From Sphingomonas leidyi (GTDB lineage: Bacteria > Pseudomonadota > Alphaproteobacteria > Sphingomonadales > Sphingomonadaceae), in NCBI RefSeq assembly GCF_011761945.1, contig NZ_JAASQV010000002.1, positions 620,001 to 684,000 of the forward strand: a stretch of DNA of 64,000 nt, given 5' to 3'. Shown one piece after another: positions 31,546-40,660 of the stretch (position 1 is its first letter; the number at the start of each line of letters is the position of its first letter). The notes below the pieces were generated by a model. That model was given only the letters and a program-made list of their open reading frames with translations. It was not told the DNA's origin and ran no database searches. The translations under genes and the position numbers were made by a program.

Positions 31546-32975
31546 GCGGCGGACGGATCTTCTGGGGCGCGATCGCCTTGGCGGCCGCGCTGCGCATCGC
31601 CGCCTCGATTCCCTTCATGGTCGGCTGGTTCGACGAGATCTGGCAATATCTGGAGCCGGCCTGGCACCTGGTGGCCGGCCCCTGGGTGCAGACCTGGGAC
31701 TATCGCGCGGGCCTGCGCAGCTGGCTGATCCCCGAGCTGCTCGCCGTGCCGATGGGACTGGGGCACGCGCTTTCGCCCGATACCATGCTCCACCTGCTGC
31801 TGGTGCGGCTGGCGCTGGCGGCGCTGTCGCTGGTGATCGTGGGCGCGGCGGTGTCGCTCGGGCTCCGGCTCTCGCGATTGCACGGGATCGTGGCGGGATT
31901 CGTCGCGGCGACCTGGTTCGAACTGGTCTATTTCGCCCCGCGCGCGCTCTCCGAGCCGATCGGTCTCGCACTGCTGATGGGCGCGATCTGGCTGCTGCTC
32001 GCGCATGCGCGGCCGGGTCCCCGGCAATTCGCGGCCGCCGGGCTGCTGATGGGGCTCTGCTTCGTCGCGCGCATCCAATATGGCCCCGCCCTGCTCACCC
32101 TGGCGATCCTCGCCGCGCGGCGGGACTGGCGCGGCGCCTGGCTGCCGATGATCGCGGGCGGCTGCGCGGCGCTGGCGATCGACGCCGCCGCCAACCTCGC
32201 CATGGGCGCCTCGCCGTTCCGCTGGATGATCGAGGCGGCGCGGATCAACCTGATCGAAGGGCGCGCCCGCGCCTATGGCGAGATGCCCCTTTACGGCTAT
32301 TTCTCGCTGATCGCCTGGTATTGGTATCTGGCGACGGCACCGATCCTGCTGCTCGCCTGGATCGGGGCGAAGCGCTATCCGGCGCTGCTCTGGGTGGCGC
32401 TGGTGCATCTCGGTTTCCATTCGCTGATCGGGCACAAGGAATATCGCTTCGTGCTGGCGAGCACCGCGCTGCTGGTGATCCTGGCCGCGATCGGCAGCGC
32501 CGAACTGCTCCGCCGGCTGCCGCGCCGTCGGCTGGCGCTGGCAACCGCGGGGACGCTCGCCCTGTGGGGCATGGCTTCGGCGGCGCTGGCGGCCGGGCAT
32601 TTCCGCCCCAACTGGTCGCTGGAGGCCGATCTCGCCGCCGCGCTCGAACGCGCGGGCCGGCCGCCGGGAACCTGCGGCCTGGCGCTCTATCGCCCGCGCG
32701 ACACCGTTGCGGGCGCCTATGCGCTCTATCGCCGCGATACGCCGATCTATGTGCTTGGAACGCCTGAGGAAGCCATGCGCCATGCCGGGGCCTTCGACAC
32801 GGTGGTGGCGCCGCGCGCCCATGCCGCGGAGCTGCCGAAGCAATATCGGCTCGAGGCCTGCGCCGCGCCCGGCCGCACCGACGCGCCAGGCTGCGTCCTG
32901 CGCCGCGCCGGCGGCTGCACCCCCGATCCCGCCGCGACCGGGATCGACGCATGGCTTCGCGCCAGCGGCAACTGA
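31542..32975 (+). CDS. Alg9-like mannosyltransferase family integral membrane glycosyltransferase
   Basis: The protein (about 477 residues) is strongly hydrophobic with roughly ten membrane helices. Near residues 29-41 it carries WFDEIWQYLEPAW, which matches the first-loop Asp-Glu motif of Alg9/PIG-B (GT22) lipid-linked mannosyltransferases, followed by TWDYRAGLRSWLIPELL. It would use a polyprenyl-linked sugar. The start is uncertain: no ATG or GTG lies in frame before the first helix. CTG at 31542 overlaps the nadB stop (CTGA); TTG at 31578 or ATG at 31617 would trim the first helix. No other polysaccharide genes are adjacent, but a flippase follows polA. Confidence 0.75.
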   Translation: MSGGRIFWGAIALAAALRIAASIPFMVGWFDEIWQYLEPAWHLVAGPWVQTWDYRAGLRSWLIPELLAVPMGLGHALSPDTMLHLLLVRLALAALSLVIVGAAVSLGLRLSRLHGIVAGFVAATWFELVYFAPRALSEPIGLALLMGAIWLLLAHARPGPRQFAAAGLLMGLCFVARIQYGPALLTLAILAARRDWRGAWLPMIAGGCAALAIDAAANLAMGASPFRWMIEAARINLIEGRARAYGEMPLYGYFSLIAWYWYLATAPILLLAWIGAKRYPALLWVALVHLGFHSLIGHKEYRFVLASTALLVILAAIGSAELLRRLPRRRLALATAGTLALWGMASAALAAGHFRPNWSLEADLAAALERAGRPPGTCGLALYRPRDTVAGAYALYRRDTPIYVLGTPEEAMRHAGAFDTVVAPRAHAAELPKQYRLEACAAPGRTDAPGCVLRRAGGCTPDPAATGIDAWLRASGN

Positions 32976-33138
32976 GCTCCGGTCTTTCCCCGGGTTCCGC
33001 CGAAAAATCGCGGAGCGTTTTCGCTGCGTTCACGCTTCACCGCTACAAGGCTGGTATTCGTCGCAACCCGGCGTGGCGCGGACTTTCCCGCGAAACACAT
33101 CCGCCGCATGGTCGCAGACGGGCAAGGGGTCGTGTTAA

Positions 33139-34260
33139 GTGTTTAAGTTCGAGGACTTCTCGACGTTTCAGCGTGCAGTGACGATCGCGGGCCTCGGCCC
33201 GGCGATGCTGGTAGGCTGTACCGTGCATGGCGATCCGTCGCTCGCCACCTATCTGCCCGCCGCTTATGGCGTGAGCCTCGCCTTCCCATGGGGCGATGCC
33301 AAGGCGAAGGCTTCGGCATGGAAGCCCACTGCCCCGGCGCCGCGCGCGCTCGACCAGGCGATCCGCGGCATCACCAACAATTTCGAAGGCCTTGTCGGCG
33401 TCGCGGTGACCAGCATCGACGATGGCTGGATCGTCGCTTCCAACGGCGAACGGCCGATGCCGCAGCAGAGCGTGTCCAAGCTCTGGGTGGCGATGACGGT
33501 GCTCGACCAGGTCGACCAGGGCAGGATCCGCCTCGAGGACCCGATCACGATCACCAGGGCCGATTTCACTTTGTTCCACCAGCCGGTCGCCGCGCTGGTG
33601 AAGGGCGATGCCGGCTATACCGCCAGCGTCGGCGAGATCATCCGCCGCGCGATGCAGATGAGCGACAACACCTGCAACGACAAGCTGCTGCGGCTGGTCG
33701 GCGGGCCCGACGCCGTCCGCACCTTCCTCGCGCGCAAGGGCATCACCGGCGTGCGCTTCGGCCCCGGCGAGAAACTGCTCCAGGCCGGCACCGCGGGCCT
33801 CGCCTGGAAGCCCGAATATTCGATGGGCAACAGCTTCGCGATCGCCCGCTCGCGCCTCTCGCCCGCCGTGCGCCTCGCGGCATTCGAATCCTATGTGAAG
33901 GATCCGCCCGACGGCGCCGCCGCCGCGGGCATCTCGGTGGCGCTTGCCCGGCTGAAGCGCGGCGAGCTGCTGTCGCCGACCGCGACCGCCTGGCTGCTCC
34001 AGACCATGGACGGCGCCAAGACCGGCCGCGCCCGCGTGCATGGCGCGGTGCCGCCGGGATGGACCTATGGCCACAAGACCGGCACCGGCCAGGACCTGGG
34101 TGCGCGCACCGCAGGCTTCAACGATGTCGGCATCCTCACGGCACCGGACGGCAAATCCTATGCGCTGGCGATCATGATCGGCGACACGCACCGCCCGGTG
34201 CGCGAACGCCAGATGCTGATGCAGCAGGTGGCGCAGGCAATCGTGACCTATCGCAACTAG
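33139..34260 (+). CDS. Class A beta-lactamase-fold serine hydrolase
   Basis: The 373-residue protein has the three active-site elements SVSK (Ser111, Lys114), SDN (175-177) and HKTGTG (KTG box), plus Glu211 in EKLLQ where class A beta-lactamases have ExxLN, so Asn170 is replaced by Gln. It starts with GTG at 33139 and has a hydrophobic N-terminus ending in LVGC27, a weak lipobox. It may be a beta-lactamase or a peptidoglycan hydrolase of the same fold. Beta-lactam resistance cannot be claimed from sequence alone. Confidence 0.85.
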   Translation: MFKFEDFSTFQRAVTIAGLGPAMLVGCTVHGDPSLATYLPAAYGVSLAFPWGDAKAKASAWKPTAPAPRALDQAIRGITNNFEGLVGVAVTSIDDGWIVASNGERPMPQQSVSKLWVAMTVLDQVDQGRIRLEDPITITRADFTLFHQPVAALVKGDAGYTASVGEIIRRAMQMSDNTCNDKLLRLVGGPDAVRTFLARKGITGVRFGPGEKLLQAGTAGLAWKPEYSMGNSFAIARSRLSPAVRLAAFESYVKDPPDGAAAAGISVALARLKRGELLSPTATAWLLQTMDGAKTGRARVHGAVPPGWTYGHKTGTGQDLGARTAGFNDVGILTAPDGKSYALAIMIGDTHRPVRERQMLMQQVAQAIVTYRN

Positions 34261-34443
34261 TTCGCGCGCAGGGGGCGGAATGCCCGGTCGCCCGATGCGC
34301 GACGGCTACCGCCCGGCCATGCCCCGCGACGCCGGCCAAATCCGTCCGGGACGGCGGGACGGGCCCGAAATCCTCCGCCACCGCGCAAACTGGAGCAAAG
34401 CGGGCTTTGTTCGGCGCACGGGCTCGGCTATCCCGGCGCGGCG

Positions 34444-37200
34444 ATGCCCCATCTCTATCTCGTCGACGGCTCCGGCTATATCTTCCGCGCCTATCATCGG
34501 CTGCCACCGCTCACCAACAAGCATGGCGAGCCGGTGGGCGCCGTCTATGGCTATACGACCATGCTGTGGAAGCTGGTCGACGAACTGAACAAGGCCGACG
34601 GCCCGACCCATATGGCGGTGGTGCTCGACAAGAGCGAGCACACCTTCCGCAACGAGCTGTACGACCAGTACAAGGCGCACCGCCCGCCCGCGCCCGAGGA
34701 CCTGGTGCCCCAGTTCCCGATGATTCGCGACGCGACGCGCGCCTTCTCGCTGCCCTGCATCGAGGAAGCGGGCTGGGAAGCCGACGACCTGATCGCCAGC
34801 TATACCAAGGCGGCGCTGGCCCAGGGCTGGAGCGTGACCATCGTCAGCTCCGACAAGGATTTGATGCAGCTGATGACGGACCCGTCCGTCGACATGCTCG
34901 ACACGATGAACAACCGGCGGCTGGGGCCCAAGGATACCGAAGAGAAGTTCGGCGTGCTCCCCGAGAAGCTGGGCGAAGTGCTGGCGCTGATGGGCGACAG
35001 CGTCGACAATGTTCCCGGCGTGAAGGGCGTCGGCCCCAAGACCGCCGCCAAGCTGATCCAGGAATTCGGCACGGTCGAGGACGTGCTGGAGGCGGCGCCT
35101 TCGATGAAGCCGTCGAAGATGCGCGACAATCTGATCGAGCATGCCGAGATGGCCCGGCTTTCGCACAAGCTGGTCCAGCTGGCGAGCGACGTGCCGCTGC
35201 CCGAGCCGCTGGAAGCGTTCGAGCTCAAGGGCATCCCGGACGCGCCGCTGCGCGCGTTCCTCGAGCATCACGGCTTCCGCACGCTGCTCAACCGGCTGTC
35301 GGCGGTGGCGGATGCGCCGGTCGAGACGCACGAGACGCCGGGCCTGGAGGAAGATCCGCCCTGCGATCACGACGGCTATGAGACCGTGGTGGACGAAGTC
35401 GCGCTCGACCGGTGGATCGCCCAGGCGCGGCACCAGGGCTGGGTGGCGGTCGACACCGAGACCACCGGGGTCGACGCCACGCGCGCGGAGCTGGTCGGCG
35501 TCTCGATGGCGCTGGCGCCGAACAAGGCCTGCTACATTCCCATCGCCCATGGCGGCACCGACATGTTCGCCGAGAAGCCGGTGCAGATCGATCGCGCCGC
35601 GGCGATCGCCAAGCTGAAGCCGCTGCTCGAGGATCCCGCCGTCCTCAAGATCGGCCACAACCTCAAATACGACCTGATCGTCCTCGGCCGCTGCGGCATC
35701 GAAGTCGCCCCTTATGACGACACGATCGTGATGAGCTTCGATCTCGATGCCGGCCTGCACGGGCACGGCATGGACGAACTGGCCGCCACTCACCTCTCGC
35801 ACAGCTGCATCGCCTACAAGGACGTGGTCGGCACGGGCAAGAACCAGCTCGGCTTCGGCCAGGTCGATCTCAAGGCCGCCACCCGCTACGCCGCCGAAGA
35901 TGCGGACGTGACGCTGCGGCTGTGGCGCCGCTTCAAGCCGCGGCTCGCCTATGAGGGCTCGACTCGAGTCTACGAGATGGTCGACCGGCCGCTGGTCGGC
36001 GTGATCGCGGGCATGGAGCGCGCAGGCATCAAGGTGGATGCGCAGGTGCTCCACCGGCTCTCGACCGACTTCTCGCACCAGATCGCCGCGCTGGAGGAAG
36101 AGATCCACGGGCTGGCCGGCTTCAAGTTCACCATCGGCAGCCCCAAGCAGCTGGGCGACGTGCTGTTCGACAAGATGGGGATCAAGGGCGGGCGCAAGGG
36201 CAAGTCCGGCGTCTATTCCACCGACGTGAACGAACTGGAGCGCATCGCGGCCGACAAGGATTCGCCCGGCCGCGAGATGGTGCTGAAGGTGCTCGACTGG
36301 CGCCAGCTCACCAAGCTCAAATCCACCTATACCGATGCGCTCCAGGCCCAGATCAACCCGGCGACGGGGCGCGTGCACACCAGCTACAGCCTGACCGGCG
36401 CACAGACCGGGCGGCTCTCCTCGACCGATCCCAACCTCCAGAACATCCCGATCCGCACCGAGACCGGCAGACAAATCCGGGACGCGTTCGTGGCGGAACC
36501 CGGCAATGTGATTCTTTCGGCCGACTATTCGCAGATCGAACTGCGCCTGGCCGCGCACATCGCCGACGTGCCTGCCCTGCGCGAGGCGTTCGAGCACGGC
36601 GAGGACATTCACAACCGCACCGCGATGGAGCTGTTCGGCGAAGTGAACCGCGACACGCGCGGTCGCGCCAAGACGATCAACTTCGCGATCCTCTACGGCA
36701 TCTCGCGCTGGGGCCTGGCCGGCCGCCTCGACGTGACGCCGGACGAGGCACAGGCGATGATCAACCGCTATTTCGAGCGCTTCCCCGGCATCAACCGCTA
36801 CATCGCCGATACGCTGAACCTGGCCAAGGAGCGCGGCTACACCACGACGCTGTTCGGCCGGAAGACGCATTTCCCCCGCCTCAAGTCGGCAAATCCGAAC
36901 GAGCGCGCCGGCAGCGAGCGCGCCGCGATCAACGCGCCGATCCAGGGCACCAGCGCAGACATCATCAAGCGGGCGATGGCGCGGATGGGCCCGGCGTTGC
37001 TCGAAGCGGGCCTGCCGAACGTAAAGATGCTGCTCCAGGTGCATGACGAGCTGGTGTTCGAGCTGCCCGAGGGCGATGTGGAGGCCGCCAGGCCGGTCAT
37101 CCAGCGCGTGATGGCGACCGCTGCCGAGCCCGCGGTGAAGCTCAGCGTGCCGCTGGGCGTCGAGATCGGCGTGGGCCCGAGCTGGGGCGCGGCGCATTGA
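34444..37200 (+). CDS. polA: DNA polymerase I
   Basis: The 918-residue protein has all three domains: a 5'-3' nuclease (about 1-300), an intact 3'-5' proofreading domain with VDTETTG (near 335-341) and a polymerase domain with motif A SADYSQIELRLA (near 690) and motif C QVHDELVFE (near 865). It fills gaps and removes RNA primers. It follows a 183-base gap with no coding signal, and the flippase gene begins inside its stop (TTGA). Confidence 0.97.
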   Translation: MPHLYLVDGSGYIFRAYHRLPPLTNKHGEPVGAVYGYTTMLWKLVDELNKADGPTHMAVVLDKSEHTFRNELYDQYKAHRPPAPEDLVPQFPMIRDATRAFSLPCIEEAGWEADDLIASYTKAALAQGWSVTIVSSDKDLMQLMTDPSVDMLDTMNNRRLGPKDTEEKFGVLPEKLGEVLALMGDSVDNVPGVKGVGPKTAAKLIQEFGTVEDVLEAAPSMKPSKMRDNLIEHAEMARLSHKLVQLASDVPLPEPLEAFELKGIPDAPLRAFLEHHGFRTLLNRLSAVADAPVETHETPGLEEDPPCDHDGYETVVDEVALDRWIAQARHQGWVAVDTETTGVDATRAELVGVSMALAPNKACYIPIAHGGTDMFAEKPVQIDRAAAIAKLKPLLEDPAVLKIGHNLKYDLIVLGRCGIEVAPYDDTIVMSFDLDAGLHGHGMDELAATHLSHSCIAYKDVVGTGKNQLGFGQVDLKAATRYAAEDADVTLRLWRRFKPRLAYEGSTRVYEMVDRPLVGVIAGMERAGIKVDAQVLHRLSTDFSHQIAALEEEIHGLAGFKFTIGSPKQLGDVLFDKMGIKGGRKGKSGVYSTDVNELERIAADKDSPGREMVLKVLDWRQLTKLKSTYTDALQAQINPATGRVHTSYSLTGAQTGRLSSTDPNLQNIPIRTETGRQIRDAFVAEPGNVILSADYSQIELRLAAHIADVPALREAFEHGEDIHNRTAMELFGEVNRDTRGRAKTINFAILYGISRWGLAGRLDVTPDEAQAMINRYFERFPGINRYIADTLNLAKERGYTTTLFGRKTHFPRLKSANPNERAGSERAAINAPIQGTSADIIKRAMARMGPALLEAGLPNVKMLLQVHDELVFELPEGDVEAARPVIQRVMATAAEPAVKLSVPLGVEIGVGPSWGAAH

Positions 37201-38726
37201 GCGAGACCGTGACGGCGCTGTCGGGGGGCGAAGACATCAACGCGCTCGCCCGGGGCGGGCGGACCAACATCCTCGGCTTCGTCCTGCGCCTCGCCGCGCG
37301 CCTGCCGTTCCTGTTCATCGCCGGCCGCGCCTATGGCCCGGACATTGTCGGCCGCTATGCGATCGCAGTCCTGGTGATCGAGGTTGCGGCGCTGCTGGCC
37401 ACGCTGGGCCTCAAGCGCGGGCTTGCCCAGGCGCTGGCCGATACCGATCGGCCGCATGCGCATGTCGTGTGGGATGCGATGGTGGTGGCGCTGATCGCCT
37501 CGCTGATCGCCAGCGGCGTGCTGATCCTCTTCCCCCAGGCGATGTTTCCCAACAGCCAGGTGACCGGGCTCGAGCCGCTGATCGCGCTGGTGGTGCTGTG
37601 CCCGGCGCTTTCCGACGTCGCGCTCTCGGCCTGTGCCTATCGCCACAATATCGGCGCGGCGGTGACCGCGCGGGCGATCATCGAGCCCTGGACGATCAGC
37701 ATCGCCGCCTGGGCCTTTTCCTATGTCTCGGCGCGCGACGGGCTGATCTTCGCCTATGCGCTGTCGATGGTCGCGGCCCTCGCCGCTTCGATCCTGCCCT
37801 TCGTCAGGGAATATGGCCTGCCGCATGGCTGGCGGCCGCGGCCCAGCTCGATCTGGTGGCTCGCACGCGCCAACGCGCCGCTTGCCGGCGCCGATGCGAT
37901 CGAATGGGCGACGCGCAATGTCGACCGCTTCATTCTCGCGCTGCTGTTCAGCCCGGCCGTGGTGGGCATCTACTATATGGCGCAGCAGGTGGCATCGGTG
38001 CCGCAGCGGCTCAAATCCAGCTTCGATCCGATCCTGGGGCCGGTCGTCACCAAGGCGCTGGCCGAGGACGACAGGGCCGCCGTCGCCAAGCAGGTGCGCC
38101 AGGTCGGCTTCTGGGTGACGAGCGCGCAGGCGGCGCTGGCGGTGATGTTCTCGCTCCCGGCCGAGGGCGTGATGGGCCTGATCGGCAAGGAGTTCGTGAT
38201 CGGCGCCGGCGCGCTGTGCATCCTGCTCGTCGCCGAAGTGCTCGCCTCGACCGGCGCGGTCTGCGAGACCGGCCTGGTCTATATCGCCCGCCACAAGAAT
38301 CTGGCGGTCTCGGTATGCGTGCTGCTGCTGCAGATCGCGCTGAGCTTCGTGTTCGTCTTCGTCGCACGGGCGCAGGGCTGGCCCGAACCGGTCCAGGCGG
38401 CCGGACCGGCGCTGGCGCTGGCCGTGTCGCTGACCATCGGATCCGCGGTGAAGGCCGCCCTGCTCTATCGCCTCACCGGCGCGCCGGTCGTCTCGATCCG
38501 CCCGAGCTTCTTTGCCGCGATCGCGATCGCCAGCCTGGTCGGCGGCGCATTCGCCAGCCTGCCCAAGCACTATGAATGGGCCGAGCTCAGCATCGGCATG
38601 CCGGCGATCCTGGTCACCTATCTGTTCGTGATCATCAAGTTCGGCTTCGGCCCGGAGGACCGGGCATTGTTCCGCAAGATGCCGGCGGCCGGCGAAGCGA
38701 CGCTGCCGACGGAAGGGAAGCTCTAG
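37197..38726 (+). CDS. Wzx-type polysaccharide flippase / MOP superfamily exporter
   Basis: The 509-residue protein has about 12-14 membrane helices and the fold of polysaccharide flippases (VLRLAARLPFLFIAGRAYGP, WATRNVDRFILALLFSPAVV, GIYYMAQQVASVPQRL). It would move a lipid-linked sugar across the inner membrane. The start is TTG at 37197, overlapping the polA stop; a GTG at 37209 is an alternative. Its partner pathway may include the Alg9-like transferase 4 kb upstream, but this is inference. Confidence 0.82.
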   Translation: MSETVTALSGGEDINALARGGRTNILGFVLRLAARLPFLFIAGRAYGPDIVGRYAIAVLVIEVAALLATLGLKRGLAQALADTDRPHAHVVWDAMVVALIASLIASGVLILFPQAMFPNSQVTGLEPLIALVVLCPALSDVALSACAYRHNIGAAVTARAIIEPWTISIAAWAFSYVSARDGLIFAYALSMVAALAASILPFVREYGLPHGWRPRPSSIWWLARANAPLAGADAIEWATRNVDRFILALLFSPAVVGIYYMAQQVASVPQRLKSSFDPILGPVVTKALAEDDRAAVAKQVRQVGFWVTSAQAALAVMFSLPAEGVMGLIGKEFVIGAGALCILLVAEVLASTGAVCETGLVYIARHKNLAVSVCVLLLQIALSFVFVFVARAQGWPEPVQAAGPALALAVSLTIGSAVKAALLYRLTGAPVVSIRPSFFAAIAIASLVGGAFASLPKHYEWAELSIGMPAILVTYLFVIIKFGFGPEDRALFRKMPAAGEATLPTEGKL

Positions 38727-38744
38727 CTCCCCTTCCTTCCCCAT

Positions 38745-40316
38745 TTAGTGCCGGAAATGCCGCATGCCGGTGAAGACCATCGCGAGGCCGGCCGCATCGG
38801 CCGCCGCGATCACGTCGTCGTCGCGGATCGAGCCGCCGGGCTGGATCACCGCCGTCGCCCCGGCCTCCACCGCGGCGAGCAGACCGTCGGCAAAGGGGAA
38901 GAAGGCATCGGAGGCGACCGCGGAGCCGATCGTGCGCGGCTGCGCCCAGCCGGCCTTGTCGGCGGCGTCCTTCGCCTTCCAGGCGGCGATGCGCGCGCTC
39001 TCCAGCCGGTTCATCTGGCCGGCGCCGATGCCGGCGGTGCTGCCGTCCCTGGCATAGACGATCGCGTTCGACTTGACGTGCTTGGCCACCGTCCAGGCGA
39101 ACAGGCAGTCCGCCAGCTCCTGCTCGGTCGGCGCGCGCTTCGTCACCACTTTCAGGTCCTCGCGCGCGACGATGCCGTTGTCGCGGCTCTGGACCAGCCA
39201 GCCGCCCGCGAAGGATTTGGCCGTGAGGCCGCCGCGCGCCGGATCGGGCAGGCCCTCGGTCAGCAACAGGCGCAGATTCTTCTTCGCCTCGAACAGCGCG
39301 AGCGCCTCTTCATCGGCCCCCGGAGCGACCACGACTTCGGTGAAGATCGACGTGATCTGCTCGGCGGTGGCGCGGTCGAGCGGACGATTCACGGCAATGA
39401 TTCCGCCGAACGCCGAGACGGTGTCGCAGGCAAAGGCCGCGGCATAGGCATCCGCAAGCGTCGCCGCGCTCGCCACGCCGCAGGGATTGGCGTGCTTGAC
39501 GATCACGACGGTCGGCGGGCCGTCGCGGAACTCGCTGACCAGCTCGAGGGCGGCATCCGCGTCGTTGTAATTGTTGTAGCTCAGCTCCTTGCCCTGGACC
39601 TGGCGCGCCTGGCCGATGCCCTGCACATGCGGGCCGCCATGGATGTAGAAGGCTGCCTTCTGGTGCGGATTCTCGCCATAGCGCAGCTCCTGGCCGCGCT
39701 TGAGGGCAAGGTGCATCGTGTCGGGGAATTGCTCGCCCTGATCGACCACGCCGAACCAGCTGGCGATCATCGCGTCATAGGCGGCGGTGGCGGCATAGGC
39801 CTTGGCGGCGAACTTGCGCCGCTGGGCCAGCGTGGTCGTGCCGTCCGCCACCAGCGCATAGTCGGCCGGATCGGTGAGGATCGCGACACTCTCGTGGTTC
39901 TTCGCCGCGGAGCGCACCATCGAGGGGCCGCCGATGTCGATATTCTCGATGATCGTGTCGCGGTTCGCGCCGCGCGCCACCGTCTCGGCAAAGGGATAGA
40001 GATTGACCACGACGAGATCGATCGGGGCGATCTCGTGCTCGGCCATCGACGTCTCATGGTCCTCGTTGCCGCGAATCGCGAGCAGGCCGCCATGCACCTT
40101 GGGATGCAGCGTCTTCACGCGTCCGTCCATCATCTCGGGAAAGCCCGTGAGGTCGGAGATGTCGCGAACCGCGAGCCCGGCATTGCGGAGCGCGGTGGCG
40201 GTGCCCCCGGTCGAGACGAGCTCGACTCCCTGCGCCGCCAGCGCCTGTGCGAGTTCGACGATCCCGGTCTTGTCGGAGACCGAGAGGAGTGCGCGCCTGA
40301 TTTTCACCTGATCCAT
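38745..40316 (-). CDS. purH: Bifunctional AICAR transformylase / IMP cyclohydrolase
   Basis: The 523-residue protein has the N-terminal IMP cyclohydrolase domain ([50 protein letters not shown]) and the C-terminal AICAR transformylase domain ([26 protein letters not shown], the CFQ-like and final [20 protein letters not shown] region). It performs the last two steps of purine synthesis. It converges with the flippase gene with an 18-base gap. Confidence 0.97.
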   Translation of the reverse strand: MDQVKIRRALLSVSDKTGIVELAQALAAQGVELVSTGGTATALRNAGLAVRDISDLTGFPEMMDGRVKTLHPKVHGGLLAIRGNEDHETSMAEHEIAPIDLVVVNLYPFAETVARGANRDTIIENIDIGGPSMVRSAAKNHESVAILTDPADYALVADGTTTLAQRRKFAAKAYAATAAYDAMIASWFGVVDQGEQFPDTMHLALKRGQELRYGENPHQKAAFYIHGGPHVQGIGQARQVQGKELSYNNYNDADAALELVSEFRDGPPTVVIVKHANPCGVASAATLADAYAAAFACDTVSAFGGIIAVNRPLDRATAEQITSIFTEVVVAPGADEEALALFEAKKNLRLLLTEGLPDPARGGLTAKSFAGGWLVQSRDNGIVAREDLKVVTKRAPTEQELADCLFAWTVAKHVKSNAIVYARDGSTAGIGAGQMNRLESARIAAWKAKDAADKAGWAQPRTIGSAVASDAFFPFADGLLAAVEAGATAVIQPGGSIRDDDVIAAADAAGLAMVFTGMRHFRH

Positions 40317-40357
40317 GCGGCAAGCCCCTCTACGGATCGGGGCGCCGGGCGCAACCC

Positions 40358-40422
40358 CTAGCGTCGTTTTCGGCTTCGCTGAATCGCGAGCGGGCCGGTG
40401 CCGCCCTACCGAAAACGACTAG
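40358..40422. repeat. Long inverted repeat upstream of purH
   Basis: CTAGCGTCGTTTTCGG (40358-40373) and CCGAAAACGACTAG (40409-40422) are inverted copies (14-16 bases, one 2-base bulge) around a 35-base centre rich in G+C. It overlaps the stop codon of the 68-residue protein and lies about 40 bases before the purH start. It may terminate the small gene, fold as a leader hairpin for purH, or be a mobile palindromic element. Confidence 0.6.
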
Positions 40423-40625
40423 TCTTCGAGTTCGACGCGCAGGCAGGGCTGGAACGCGTCGCTTTCCTCGTCGTGACGGAACCACACTTCGGTCACCCGA
40501 TAGTAGCTGAAGGCGCCGTCGACTTCGATCGACAGGCTTTCGCCGGCCCGCGGCAGAAACCCGAACTCACCGACGAACAACGGCTCGCGCGCGTCCTCCT
40601 CATCGAACACTTCGACCTGCGCCAT
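40419..40625 (-). CDS. Small conserved-looking protein, unknown
   Basis: The 68-residue product MAQVEVFDEEDAREPLFVGE is acidic and mostly beta-strand, with LSIEVDGAFSYYRVTEVWF in the middle and a repeated acidic end. It has no signal peptide. The codon pattern and charge look like a true gene. It lies between the heparinase-like gene and purH on the same strand, and its stop is in the inverted repeat. No family recognised. Confidence 0.6.
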   Translation of the reverse strand: MAQVEVFDEEDAREPLFVGEFGFLPRAGESLSIEVDGAFSYYRVTEVWFRHDEESDAFQPCLRVELED

Positions 40626-40660
40626 CCCGCTTCCTCCCCCGAATCAGCGGGGGAGCCCTA

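Noticed and set aside
33139..34260. Clinical-type beta-lactamase resistance gene
   Set aside because: The fold and three boxes fit, but the ExxLN motif is changed and there is no regulator or mobile context; only a class A-fold hydrolase can be claimed.
34261..34443. Small gene or RNA in the gap before polA
   Set aside because: No start with a ribosome binding site, no conserved fold and no repeat; left as a leader region.
34306..37197. 963-codon frame antisense to polA
   Set aside because: It mirrors the polymerase gene, is rich in His, Arg, Gly and Asp and shows no domain. Typical antisense shadow in high-G+C DNA.
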